From the NCBI GenBank assembly GCA_965153455.1, contig OZ234493.1, forward strand, positions 28,138,213 through 28,202,212: DNA of 64,000 nucleotides, written 5' to 3'. The notes below the pieces were generated by a model. The model saw only the letters and a list, made by a program, of their open reading frames with translations. It was not told the DNA's origin and searched no databases. Positions 1 through 12,491 of this stretch are shown here, piece by piece. The stretch comes from Sphagnum compactum (taxonomy: Eukaryota > Bryophyta > Sphagnopsida > Sphagnales). Positions within the stretch are counted from its first letter, which is position 1; each line of letters starts with the position of its first letter. The translations under genes and the position numbers were made by a program.

Positions 1-1432
1 TCTCTGTTCACCAAGTTATATTGGTGCTGAGCTATTCATAATAATTGTTGCTTCTTCTTCTTCTTCTTCTTCTTGTTATTCCCTGGGATCATAAAACTCA
101 CCAAATTCCAGAGAATTTGCTTGCTTTGCCCACTGAAGACAAGTCATTTCTTTGTTACTTTTCAATGGTAAAATGACTTCAATCTGATCAAAGAGGTGGG
201 CACATTTCAACACAGTTTTAAATGGTAGTCTGAGGTTCAACCTGGTTGTGCCAATTCATATCTTATGGACCCAGAGACCCCTAGGTTTCCATAGGGGTTT
301 TCCATACCGTTAACAAATAACCAGTTCACCCAAGGGGGTGTGACCCAGCTCCTAGGTTGTCACAATTCATATAACCAGTTTTGGACACAGTCCAGAGCCA
401 CGATATTTGCAGCTGGGTTTACTATGATGGTGGGGTACAATCTACAGCATGCACTCTTCTAGCACAATCTGCATATGAGATATACAGATACATATCTTAT
501 GATGATGTGATGATGGTAAGACTTCCTTTCCTGCAGCTACCCAAAGGTTTGCAATCTTATTTCTGTTCCATTTTTCCTGGGTTGTTTTGTCTCTTCACTT
601 GCAAGCTTTGGTTGATGCTCTAGAAGTTTGATCTTCCTTCTGGGAAGTTGGTACGTCTCTCTCTATCCCCCTCCCAATCTATGTGCATTTGGTTGTACTA
701 TTGTATGATTTGTGTGGCTCTTTCTTCCGATCTGTGCTGATCTGGGTTCTCTAGAGATGCCTGTCACTCACTGTGCCCAGTTATGTCATGGATGAAGTGG
801 CTACTTGGGTGGTGTGTTTTACTTCCAGTTTATTTTGTTTTCATGGTCATTTTGATTTCTTCACCTTGAGTATATGATATTGGGCTCTCGAGGTTCCCCC
901 ACCAAAAAAAAACAAACAAACAAACAACAGAGCTCTTCGTGGTTCTCTTACTTCCACATTTTGTTTCTTCGCCTGCAGTGCCACTTACCTTTTTTCTTCG
1001 GTTCCAAGTGGCCTGACCCTGGGGTCTTGAAATCCATCTCTCTCATATGTGAATTGTGTGCTTGTCACAGGTAGCAAATCAGCCATAGGGGAATTCAGTC
1101 ACTTGTTACAGCAATATATCAACAACCTTTCTCCACATTGAGTTGTGGTTAGTATCTAAGGGAACCTTTGCTTGCACTCAAGACTTTACTGATTTAAGTT
1201 GGTTTTTTAGAATCAAGGTGTGGACAGTCAAGTCTAGTCTCTGTTTTAGCATTAAGACCATTTGGTGTTTTTTTTGTATTGGGTTTGTGTGGTCCTCAGC
1301 TGATGGTGATTTTGGACCTAATCTGTGGTCATTGTTGTCTTCTAGGTCAATTTTCCACTCCTTTGGTTTTGGGTTTTGGAATCAAATTGAGTTTTAAGGA
1401 GCAAAAGGGTTTGAGACAGAGGGAGATTCAAG
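1..1432. other. Upstream region of the SRT1 gene, no coding gene seen
   Basis: This stretch holds no ORF that resembles a protein family. It begins with a (CTT)n microsatellite at about 52-74. It is T-rich on the + strand and must contain the promoter and 5' UTR of the sirtuin gene that starts at 1433. A pyrimidine-rich tract ending in TAG near 1345 could be the acceptor of a 5'-UTR intron, but nothing proves it. Short ORFs at 381-623 and 874-1397 look random. Confidence 0.6.
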
Positions 1433-4400
1433 ATGTCTCTCCGGTATGCAGAGAAGCTCTCATATAAGGCAGATGTGGGAACAGTGGGGATGCCGGAGCT
1501 CTTTGATTCTGCACTGGACCTCAAGTGCAAGGTACTCTAAACCCTTGCAAAAAGAGGAAGACAAAGGAAGCATTATCTTTGTGACTTTTGGACCCCTTCC
1601 AATATGTTGATGATTGTATACTCTGTATTAGTCCTGTGACAAAAAGATGTGAGACAGAGGAATCATCTGCATGTTTGAGTTTGAGTTTGAGATCTGTTTT
1701 GTTATGATAATCCACTTTTGACCTTTTGGCCATCCCCTGGGAAAGATGGTGGATGCCAATGACTGTATGTGTTGAAGTCCTCACACTAATGCAAACAATT
1801 GAATGTGGAAGTGTTTGGTCTGTAGTTGTGATTTTTTGACCTGTCTATGATTGTGTGAAGGATTGTTTCTAAGGGCCGAATGTGGCACAAAGTCCTTGGA
1901 CTCTTTTAGCATTCTTGTCCACAGATGCTTCTACCCTGGGTTATGATGAGAGCTAAGTGCGGAATGTGGCACAAAGTCCTTGGACTCTTTTAGCATTCTT
2001 GTCCACAGATGCTTCTACCCTGGGTTATGATGAGAGCTAAGTGCTTTGGGCATCTTTTTGGTTAGATACTTAACCAACATAGATTTCTGTACATGGGGGA
2101 TTTGCTTGTGCAGGTTGAGGCACTTTCACAGCTTATCAAGGAGGTAAGATAGCTGGCAATGGCCCTATGATATTTGTATTCTGTGCTTTTCAGGTCTGCA
2201 ATTTAGTGATCCCTTTTTTTCCTGATATGAGGAAAGAGGAATATATGTGAGTATGTACTTGTGTGCAGAGCCAACACTTAGTGGTGTTCACTGGGGCAGG
2301 CATTTCTACTTCATGTGGCATCCCCGATTTTCGAGGCCCAAAAGGCATTTGGACCCTACAGGTTCATTCTACTCTCAGAACTCCTGATCCTGCAGCCTCT
2401 GCATTGTAATTTTGCAAGTTGTCTATAAGCCCATTGGATCAACTAGTTCTGGTTTTGCTGGAACTGACATGATGATGACTTCTGAAGTGCTGTTGGAATT
2501 TTCTCTGCAATTTGTGGATATGTCTTTGTGGAGTTTTCTTTGCAATTGCATTAATATCTTCCCAGCACTACAGTAAGAAGCAAGGCATGTTGTCTGATTT
2601 GGCAGCACGAAGGCAAGCCGATGCCAAAGATAGAGACACCATTCCACCAAGCCCGCCCAGGTCTAACACACATGGCCCTTGTTCAGCTCCAGCGCGCTGG
2701 CATTCTGAAGTTTATCATCAGCCAGGTTCCTTTGAACCTTTTACTTGCATTACTATCTTGTACAGTGCTCAATTTCAGCTAAGAAAATCTGTTGCAATAC
2801 TGACCTTCTATCAGTTTGTAGCATTATTTTTCTCATATTCAGGGGATCTCATCAGGATTATAAATAGGATGACTTGACTTCCTGTCAATTGACTTTTCAA
2901 GATGTGAGAGTAAGTGGAGGTCTTTGACTGATTGTACTTCTCTGGGACAGAATATTGATGGGCTGCATTTGCGATCTGGTATTCCACGGTCACAGTTGGC
3001 TGAACTTCATGGCAACTGCTTCCGAGAGACATGCTCATCCTGTGGCAAAGAGTGTGTACCAACCAAAGCCGAGTCTGTCCAGTCATAAGTCCATCATACA
3101 TTGATTCCAAAAGAAGACTTAAGGCCACTACTGAGCATAGTGGCCAAGCATACTTATTCACTTTGTTCCTTCACTTTCCACGATTCTCCAGAAATGGATG
3201 TCAGATACATGTTATTGTATTCTGTCCTTACCTGTCAGGGGGACTAATTTCATGATTCTGTCACTGAATGGGTGCAGGTATTTTCGAGATTTTGAGGTAG
3301 AAACATTGGGCTGTAAGCCCACTGGACGCCGCTGTTCTGACCCTGAATGTGGGGCCAAGCTTATTGACACCATTGTTGACTGGGAGGTAATTTTCTCTTC
3401 ACAAAAACTCTCAATCAAGCACCAGCACCATCAGATGTTCGACAGCACTTGGTTTTTGCACAATTCATTAAAATTTGATGTATCGCTTGTAGGAAGTAAA
3501 GGCCATGATATACTTTCATTGACAGAGGACAGTTTAGAGATTGCATTTCATTGCGTGGAGCATTTTATGACATGGTTTGCTTGAAATGATTGCAGGAGGC
3601 ACTGCCACCTGCTGATTTGAAACTGGCAGAAAAACACTCAAAGAAAGCAGATCTAATACTTTGTCTGGGAACAAGGTAAGGGTGCTTTCTGGCTGGTCCA
3701 TTCTTTTACATACTTTAACATTCTTCCAGGGAACTTCTGGAACATTAACTCAGTTGAGAGGAACTGAAGGGTTCGGAGTGTGGCCCATCGTCTTAGCTTA
3801 TGTTACTTACCTATGGTTAAGGCAGTCTAGGCTTCGAAGGACTCATATTTTGATCATGCTGAGCAGCTTGCAGATCACACCAGCATGCAATTTGCCACTT
3901 AAAGCTGTCCGGGCAGGTGGCAAAATGGTGATTGTCAACCTCCAGGTTTGTTTCTTTGCCACCTCTTGTCCAAGTAGGATGACCAAGCAAAAGACACCAT
4001 GAATGGAGTACTGTAAGCTGTATAATCAAAGCTTCTTCCAAGCAATTGCAATTGTCAACAGTGATGTGATTGTGTTCTCTATGTCTCAATGTGACTCAAT
4101 GTTGGGATTCTGTTAGGTTTAGAGCATTCTTTGCATTAGTTGAGATTTGGGCTGTTTGGTGAACTTTCCTGAACTATATGCATGAGACTCTAGGCAACTC
4201 TCATATGTGTGTTTCTGATTTTTCTTGGACTTTGGGTTTAGTGGTGCAGTGCATCATTGTAGATCATGGATTGTGTAGGCAGCAAATGCAACAAGCATGA
4301 GATTAATCTGTTGTGCAGTATTTTGCACAGACAGTTGGATTTATAATGGCTTTCACATTGACCAATCCTTGTGTTTGTGTCCAGGCAACTCCCAAAGACA

Positions 4401-6641
4401 AGAAAGCTGAACTGCTTATTCGAGCCCGGGTTGATGAGGTTTGCCTTGCATATTCTACCACAGAACAGTATTTCCGTCACTTTATAATTTCACCAAAAGA
4501 TAGCGTTAGGTGTGTCTGTATATTTCCTGGTAAACTGTGAAACCCAAGATCCACCAGTTTTTGAGAACCATGAGATGTACTTTATCTAGATGTTGATGAA
4601 CACTTCTCTTTTTCATGTTCGTGAAAGTTTATGAGTTCTGATGGGCTTTTGAGACTTGTTACGTGAAATAAAATTCTGACACAGGTGATGTGGGAGGTGA
4701 TGAATAAGCTGAATCAAATCATTCCACCTTTTGTGCGGATTGACCGGATCAGAATGAGCTACTACTATTACTGGACCAGTAAGTCCATCTTCTCACAAAT
4801 AACAAGCTGACTCCTCCTTCCTCAGTCTCCAAATCCTTGTGATTGCTAAATAGTGTACAAAGTCGGTGGAATTATGGTGTTTTTGTGAATGAGGTTACAG
4901 GTTTTCATTTCATCAGCTCTCCCAAGAAGGAAGCCACTAACACTATAGATCGAGGTTCAGGGTTCAGGGGCCTAACTTAAGTGTTGTCATTGGGCGGTTT
5001 GTCACCATTGCAGAAAAGAAAAGTGTGAAGTGGTTGTTGCGGTTGGGGAGCAGTCATGGTGACCGAGCTCCTCTGCCATTTATCACATCAGTAGAGGTGA
5101 AGCTCGTGACCTTGAAACCTCTAATATCTTTTCTCTCAAGTATTACCATCAAATGAACCATTTCCAACAGTTCACTCCCTAAGTATTCGCTTCATGAACC
5201 AGACATTTTGTTGCTTAGGAATCTATCTATGAAGGAAGGTGGTTTGTTTGTTTTGTTTGTCATGTTGAGATCTCCCAAACCATGGTGCTTCTTGCCATGC
5301 TCTTGGTACCATTGGAAAGCCCTTGATGAGTAGGGGTGCCCTGAGTCGGTTTCATAATGTTTCAACCTACAGTGGAGAAGTTATTGAATATTGAACAATT
5401 TTCACTGAAAATTCATTTAAAACAAAACTAAAAATTACAGGGGAATTTGGGTGCACTCTTAGTATTGTTAGAAAGCCCTCATTGAGTAGGATTTAATGAA
5501 GGTGATTTGGAAATAAATAGATCTAAGGTGTGGGAGATTTTTGAGTTTTGAGTAGTTTTTGTCATTGGAAATTCAATTAAATTAAAGGAAAAATTAGTTC
5601 ACACCAGTTCACACTTGGGCCAATGGCATCACTAGTATATGTGACCATTGAGGTGCATGGGATGTAGGTTAATTATCCAAACAGGCCTGATCTGAAGCAG
5701 AAATTGTTGAAAAAACAGCCCTTTGTCCTACGCAGGTAACCTCTATCTCTTTGCAAGAGCTCCCAATGATTTTTTCTTAATGTGAGTTGGCAAGGTAGTG
5801 GGTAGACTCAGTACCCTAGGTACAACAAGTGGCAATAACTGTCTCTAATTACTTGGCGAGACATTGTACTTTGATTGTGGGCCATACTAGCTACCCTGGT
5901 GGTACTGGTGGATGGATGGTCTGAGGTGCACTTGATGAGGTCATGTCTTCCCAGCCCCATGTGACATATCATCTGGTCTATGCAACAATGGGTAATTAAT
6001 CTTTGATGCTACAGCAATGGATATAGCACATGTTTTGAACCTTAAAGGCAATACCTTGGGGATGTGGGAAACAGGGAGACGATGCATGTTAAGGAGTTGG
6101 ATGTGTCTCTGACACTTCACTTTGGGGAAGGTTGTATGTGTGTCACTGCCAACATTCTCCAATCCCTTCATTTTGAGGTCACTCAAACCTACTTCTCCAG
6201 ATGATCATTTGGTTTGTCTTGAGCGTTCTACATCCATCCTGTTGGATCTCATGAGTGTATATTATACTGCAAAATGAGATATGGCTAGCCATGAATTGGT
6301 ATCAGAAGATCTCAGTTTGAAATGAGCAATTTGTATATATTCCACAGGTTCCACCAGAGCAGAAGACTGAAAAGATAGACATGGAATGTGTCCTGGAGAC
6401 AGTGAGATCAAGGGCAGCTGCAGAGAAACAATGCGGGGAAATGACAGTGATTGATGTGCGGAGCTTACCTGACACCTTACAAGGCTCAGCTGTTGAGTTT
6501 GCAATTGTAACAAGTGTCGTGGCCTATACACCAATTCTTGTGCAGGTTCCTGATGAAATTGAAATTCCCCAGGAGATAATTAGAAAAGCACCAATCAAGA
6601 AGGCAAGTAACAGGGCACGAAAGCGGCCCCGGAGGTTTTGA
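1433..6641 (+). CDS. SRT1: SRT1/SIRT6-type NAD-dependent protein deacylase (sirtuin), 14 exons
   Basis: A class IV sirtuin of the plant SRT1 family. It is a nuclear, NAD-dependent histone deacylase that acts in chromatin silencing, stress and metabolic control. Exons: 1433-1531, 2114-2143, 2269-2361, 2606-2725, 2951-3051, 3278-3386, 3596-3675, 3867-3945, 4385-4438, 4685-4778, 5014-5096, 5668-5735, 6075-6177, 6348-6641. They join in phase to 468 aa; Arabidopsis SRT1 is about 473. The start [11 protein letters not shown] matches the family N-terminus. Visible motifs are the NAD-binding GAGIS (52-56) and DFRGPKG (63-69), [11 protein letters not shown] (114-124), the catalytic His134 in ELHGN, zinc ligands C142/C145 and C167/C172, and [15 protein letters not shown]. 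The basic tail [14 protein letters not shown] is a likely nuclear signal. Exon 2 is only 30 bp. Exons 12-13, in the variable C-terminal part, are the least certain borders, but both phases close. Confidence 0.95.
1878..2044. repeat. 84-bp tandem duplication, two copies, inside SRT1 intron 1
   Basis: The segment starting GAATGTGGCACAAAGTCCTT at 1878 is repeated almost without change from 1962, with a period of 84 bp. Both copies end in GAGAGCTAAGTGC (to 1960 and 2044). Near-identity indicates a recent slip or duplication event. It lies wholly inside the first intron. Confidence 0.9.
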
Positions 6642-9600
6642 GAAAACAATTTTTGTACTTGGCAAGGACAAAACTTTGTGGGTATCCTTTTTTACTGCAA
6701 TGGCAATCATTTTGGGTCAAAGATTAACGAATAGAGTGCGGGAGTAGTTAGAACTCGCAGAGAGTTGAGGGGACTTTTGCACATTGCAGGGTCTGCAAGA
6801 GGGCAATTCATTGGTTTGAAATATTTGGCCCTGGTGGATCTATGTCCAGCATCATACCACATGTTTTCAGTTAGTATTTGAGACATTTGGAGTACAATTG
6901 TGGCCAAAAACAATCTTTATGATGCCCAATTCAGTTTTCCACAAGTAAGTCCAATCCTAATTTTTTACACCTAGAGGTAGTTGATTGATTGTTAATGCTT
7001 TCAACTACAATAGGTGAATGTGTATAATATTGTACTGCAAGTTTTTTTTTTTCGGCTCACAATTGCCTATACCTGCACTTCTAAATTGCATAGAGAAAGG
7101 CCTCACAGTTCTCATTTGGAATGGTCACCATTGATATCTGTTTCAATGAGTCCATTGCCTGTGTATGCTGGATATTCCTATTGCTCCTGTTTTGAGTTCT
7201 TTTTCCTCTCGATCTGCAGAGTGAAAACATCAGACAGTTGGATTATGGATCATCACTACATGTTTTTATGCTTTGAAGTTATGGTCTATGTTTGATGACA
7301 TGTTATTTGCAGAGGAATGACACATGAACATCCTAAACTGTATGCAGAGTCCATGTTAAGACTGCACATGACATTGAAAAAAGTAATCTTAGCACCAAAG
7401 TTCCTGGCCATATGTGGTGTGCCAAAATTTGTAAGTTGTGGTTGTTGTGACTAAGAGCAGGTCTACTGGCCTGTGCATGGCACTTGATATAAAGTACAGT
7501 GACCTTCAAATTGGTGCTCCATAAAGTGCTCTCCAAAACCACCGTACATCATTAATAACTGCTTCTGATTGGCCAGCCATAGTGATTGGCCCAGGTGGCC
7601 TGACATTTAAAATAGTCTCTCAACTTGTACTGTCTAATCTTTAGAGTTTGTAGGTGGGGCTGGGGAAACGATTAACGCTCTATAGGATATGCAAAAAGGA
7701 AGGTAGAGACCCAAGTAGGGGGCATTGGTAGACCACTGTAATCAGTATTGTGAGAGATATATAGAAAGATTGCAAACACACATGATATTGTCACTTGTCA
7801 CCCAGTGCAACAACAAAAGATGCTTGAAGTAAAAAATCACCATGAAAGGGCCAGCCAGACAGATTTCCGGAGAGTTTGGGACCTCTGCACTCTGCACCTC
7901 TTGTTCAAAACACCTGAGAAAACCCATCATTTGCTAAAAGTGGTTGGAATGGATGAAGCACCAAGTAGCAAGGATTTTCTCACCTACTTTTAATTGGTGA
8001 CAATTCAGAGAATAACAGGAAGGTGTCCGATGTCCTCCCTACACATCCAAACGTATTGCCTTCATATAGAACAGCAGGAGAGCGTTTGCCACCTAAGATC
8101 TGAGGATTGAAAGAAATCCAGGGGAAAGCCACTGCAAAGTGTTGCCCCATAGCCTTGGTGTGGCTTATCACCTAATCAGCAGCTGTAACCAACCACTTAT
8201 TACACAGCATACTACACTAACCAAACATAAGCAAAATATTGTAGCACAAACTTGGTTTATGCAGTCCATCAGTATGTATGTGGGAGATCCAGACCAATAA
8301 ATCATTCTTATTTGGGTCTACCAAGTACCTATTGTCTTTCAAAAGAAAAGGGTTCATATATGTACATATATGTTCACAAGATATATTGGTGATTGCCCCT
8401 ATGTGTGTATGAACTATGTTCAATAGACACCATCAAGGGCAATCACCAAGTCGACTGGGAGAAACCACCCATGTACCTGCGGAGAATGAACAAGTGGATG
8501 ACATGGCATTACATGATAGTGTGACAAGTGTAAACTCAAAGGCATCATCATCATCAACTCATGAGTTTGACAAAGAACCTATTTGATGACCTATTAAGTA
8601 CTGATAGAACTATACATTGGGATTCAGCTAGTCCTCTCTATGTAGAAGCCAAAGAAAGGAGAGGTTACCAAGTATGAGGGCTCAGTGGATCATGAACATA
8701 TGATAATTAATAATATTTGCTACTTTTCCTGCCCAAATTTGCACAATGAAAACAATGTTCAGCAATTCTTAGTGTTGATATATTGTTGTTAGTCACTGTG
8801 GATGTTGCTATGGTAAAAGCCAACTCTCAAGTTGTTACAAGAGGAAGAAAATGAGTGATTTGAGCCACTCAAATTGGAGATTTTTCTTCTAGATTTAAAG
8901 AGGGCAGGCTTCCACCCACTATTTACTTTCCAACATGAACCTAGTATGTCCATGATTGAAGGTCCAAGTGATGGAACAAAGAAAGGCATACAGTGTTGGG
9001 TTGAGTTCCATTAGTGGAGTTACATTGTCATTTTCTTTCATTTCTTTAAAGCTAATCATGCCATCTATTCATGTAGGTGGATAGTTTTCATGACATGGAT
9101 TAGGTGTATTATGATGAAGATCCACACACATTTTTTCAACAGTTTGTAAGATTGCATAATAAAACTAATTCGCCACATTTTAATTGGATATTTTGTTCTG
9201 GAATTATATTTGTTGTGAGGCCACAAGAGGGATCGATATGTAACCATTAAAGTTACCCATAAAATAGTCTTCAGACCTCACTATGATCCTCACTGTCCCA
9301 CTCATCCTCACTTTTTGAGCTATTCATACAATGCTGCAAAGTGAGGACTAGGTGAGGACTAGTCCTCAAAACATAAGATAAAATCCTCAAATTTGATTAT
9401 CATAATCAATTTACTAACCACAATATAATCTACCTTCATGGCCACAGACTAAGAGACTATATAATAAGGAGCTATTTAGTAGGGGGCTAACTATGTTAGG
9501 CCTACTTACCTTTTTACTTATGAGTTACCCACTTGGAGGGTTACCTATCTAACTACCTACTAGCATTAAATATAATATGTTGTGAGATTTTCTTTTTTCA

Positions 9601-10253
9601 GATCTTCTTAAAAAAGAAAGGAAAGATTTTAAACATTGCAATTTCTCTTTTTGATATTGGTAGCAAACAAAGACAACTCAAAAACAATTTCAAAATCATC
9701 ATCAATCAAATTGACTTGGGTAGGTGAGTTTGTAACTTTTTTCTTGCATTTTAAGCACATGATAATGGCATATTGCAATGCATTAGACAATAATCAGTGG
9801 CTATTAGATTCGTTCAAAACACAAACACTTACAACATGAGAAAACTTCACAATTATTTGAAAAATGTGCCAAGTAAAAAAAAATGACAGTCTCCCACTAA
9901 TTCTAACAATATTTTGCCTATTGTAACAAAGGATAATAACATCTTTGAATTGCAAGGCCTCTTGGAACATAATTATTTTGTTAGAAAACTTGCAACAATA
10001 ATTACACATATAATGTTTATATATCCAACTAGCATAATTGAATAAAAAAAATTAAAAACCTTAAATTGGAAATGTTACTAACTTATAACCACTTAACACA
10101 ATTAGATAAGAAGGAAAAAACTAAAAATCCACCTTGTCTTTACTAGAGTATTCAACTTTTTTGGGCAAATGTTTAAATTTAAACATGCCTTGTTCCATTA
10201 CTATTTGTCTTTCCCATACTTTTTAGGCCAAGTTATACATTTTACAAAGATAG
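6642..10253. other. Intergenic region downstream of SRT1, no gene recognised
   Basis: This region holds the 3' UTR of SRT1 and then AT-rich intergenic DNA. A short + strand stretch at about 8460-8584 reads as an acidic, Ser-rich segment (PAENEQVDDMALHDS) ending in TGA. It may be a polyprotein scrap, but it is too short to assign. Around 9270-9370 there are imperfect copies of a CCTCACT/GAGGACTAG motif. No exon chain could be built. Confidence 0.5.
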
Positions 10254-10745
10254 CTAGGTAGACTTGATGGAAACAAATTTAAGATTTTTGCAAACCTTTT
10301 CATTGGTTGTAGTATATTGGTAAACTTTTTTAAAAACATTGCCAAAATAAGTACCTTGAAAACTTTCACCCAAACTTAGAACTTCACATTCCACAATTGA
10401 TCTCAAAACAGTTGTCATCACATTCAAATTTGACCCCTCATCTTTGACATATGCAATAATTTTTCTTTTCAATCCATATTGATTAAACAATTTTGTCAAA
10501 TTGTTGGCCAAGGTTTGACTAATAGTTTATATTTCCTCAAACAAACCAATGGTCACTTGTTTAGGTTATCAATTAGATCCCAAAAAATTAATGACAAGAG
10601 AGAATATATCATGTGCCCCCTTTGACATCCATAAGTCAAAACTTGTTGTTGCAATTATATAATCTATCAATTTTGGTAAAACATATACTTGTTTCATCTT
10701 TTCCATCAAGTTAGGCAATATTTCGTGAAACAATTATTTTTTGGA
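10254..10745 (-). pseudogene. Decayed hAT-superfamily transposase fragment
   Basis: Read on the minus strand, this stretch gives hAT/BED-type transposase text: a SFDLWMSKGAHD-like block, then INFLG and VTIGLFE, then NNLTKLFNQYGLKRKIIAYV, KDEGSNLNVMTT and GESFQGTYFG. Stop codons and frame changes interrupt it, with two adjacent stops after INFLGSN. Only the 10254-10511 part is open. It is a dead fragment of the catalytic core. No terminal inverted repeats were found around it. Confidence 0.8.
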
Positions 10746-11030
10746 AAGGAAGATAGAAATTGCTTCATTTTCCTTCTTTCACACATGTAGAAAAAGCAAT
10801 GGCACAACATACACATTGAAAAAATAAATAAACTAAAGAGAGATTTTTGTAAATGAAAACAAAGTTAGAGAAAACATAAAAAACAAAAAAAAAACTTAAA
10901 GTTGGGTTGGTAGTTGAAGAAGTTGTAAAAAGATCTTCCACACTTACATTAATTAAAGGGGTGGGGGGGGGGGGAAACAATTTGAAAAGGAATAAAATGA
11001 AGTTCAAGAGAACATCAAGAGTGTATAACA

Positions 11031-11335
11031 AAAAGGTGACAAAGAACACCATAAGGGGGTTAGAGTGGTACTTGAGAAGAGGTGCCAAAGAGTTCCACGA
11101 GCACATAACAAGGAGGTGACACAAAACAAAGGGGTAACGAAGCTCCTTGAGAGTGCATAGCAAGGAGGCAACACAACTTGTAGCAAGGAAGTGACACACA
11201 ACAAGGAGGCAATGAAGTTCACAACAAGAAGGCAATGAAACTCACTGGTAATGCACAACGAGGGGATGAAGCTCATTAGGAACACACAACAAAGGAGGCA
11301 ATGAAATTCACTAGGAGAGCACAAAATAAAGGAAA
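11031..11335. repeat. Degenerate short tandem repeat (ACAAGGAGGCAATGAAGTTCAC-like unit)
   Basis: The + strand carries many imperfect copies of a roughly 22-45 bp unit built on ACAAGGAGGCAATGAA and TTCACTAGGAACAC. This gives the long low-complexity ORFs on both strands here (for example -, 10765-11378, with recurring SEFHCLL). They are not genes. A G-run lies just upstream, near 10961-10974. Confidence 0.7.
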
Positions 11336-11705
11336 CTTGAGTATATAGTTTTGATATGTATATTGTATGGAATAACATACTAGTCTGTTATCACAAGAAT
11401 GTTTTTTGAGTTATTCTCTTACATTACTCAAAGTAACTATAAATGTCATTTAAAAATCAATAAATGCACAAATCTTCTATAAGATCTTAGAGCATTTGTA
11501 GTTGTGCTTAGTATGTTACCTTGCAAAAATATTTCTGACATGCAAGTTTAGTTCATTTTTTTTTCAACCCCACCAATAAAACTAAAAAGGGGACTAAAAA
11601 TAGGTGAGAACACAACAAATAAACAATGAAACTTATAAGAACGCACATCAAGTATTAACCTATGATGAAGTTCAACAAATTAAATCAAATAATTAAGAGT
11701 GAAAG

Positions 11706-12491
11706 CACACTATAGTGACCCCCTTTGGGGTGTCACATTGTATTACTTTCTAGGGATGTGCATGTTTGAATGTATCCCACCTTAAACTTTCAAAATATTT
11801 TCACAATATTTTTCATATTATGCTAAAATATTACTTAGGCAAGAGATTAGAAAAACAACTATTTCATTTCATTTTGTACAGTGGGAGATTGGAGTATATT
11901 TGTGAAAACGAATGTAATGTACATGTGTATTAAAAAACAAAAATATACCCCAAAAACAATTTAAATGATTTTTAGTATTTATAGAAATTGAAGGTATATT
12001 GAACTGTGTCATTTCACATAATATGAACAATGTTTGGATACTATGTGAGTAATTTGTAAAATTTCATCTCAAAAAATGAATATTTTGAGCAAAAGAGGCG
12101 ATAAATGTGTGGTAAATTGAAATTTTAACAAGAAATCACATCCACATAGAAGATGACAAGCATAGCTAGATGGACCATTTTTATTTCATTAAAATTAATT
12201 ATTTTAATGACTAATGAAGCCCTAAAGTTAGTGTAGTTAAAACAAAACTATGACCGTATTATACCAATGTATATTATAAATATACTCATGGATCCTTCAA
12301 TATATATAATGAAAATTATTATTATTTTTAGAATAATAATACATAACATTAATTTTGTAAAAATAGTTGTTGTAAGGCCCAAAAACTAACATTGATGCCC
12401 AAAATTAAATGTACCATGCTTTTGGACAATTATATTGTATGTATTATAATATTAGATCCAAAAGTGCCGCAAAGGGGGTCATTGTAGTGTG
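11706..12491. mobile_element. Short non-autonomous DNA transposon with CACTA-like TIRs and AAG target duplication
   Basis: The left end reads CACACTATAGTGACCCCCTT at 11706. The right end, read in reverse complement from 12491, is CACACTACAATGACCCCCTT. The match continues with TTTG and GG, about 24 of 28 bases in all. AAG flanks both ends (11703-11705 and 12492-12494), a 3-bp target-site duplication. The 786-bp AT-rich interior has no transposase ORF. A 3-bp duplication plus a CACTA motif next to the tip fits the CACTA (EnSpm/CMC) superfamily. The extra CA at the tip is unusual, so another superfamily with 3-bp duplications is possible. Confidence 0.75.

Noticed and set aside
10765-11378. 156- and 124-codon minus-strand ORFs
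   Set aside because: Their text comes from a degenerate tandem repeat and a poly-G tract.
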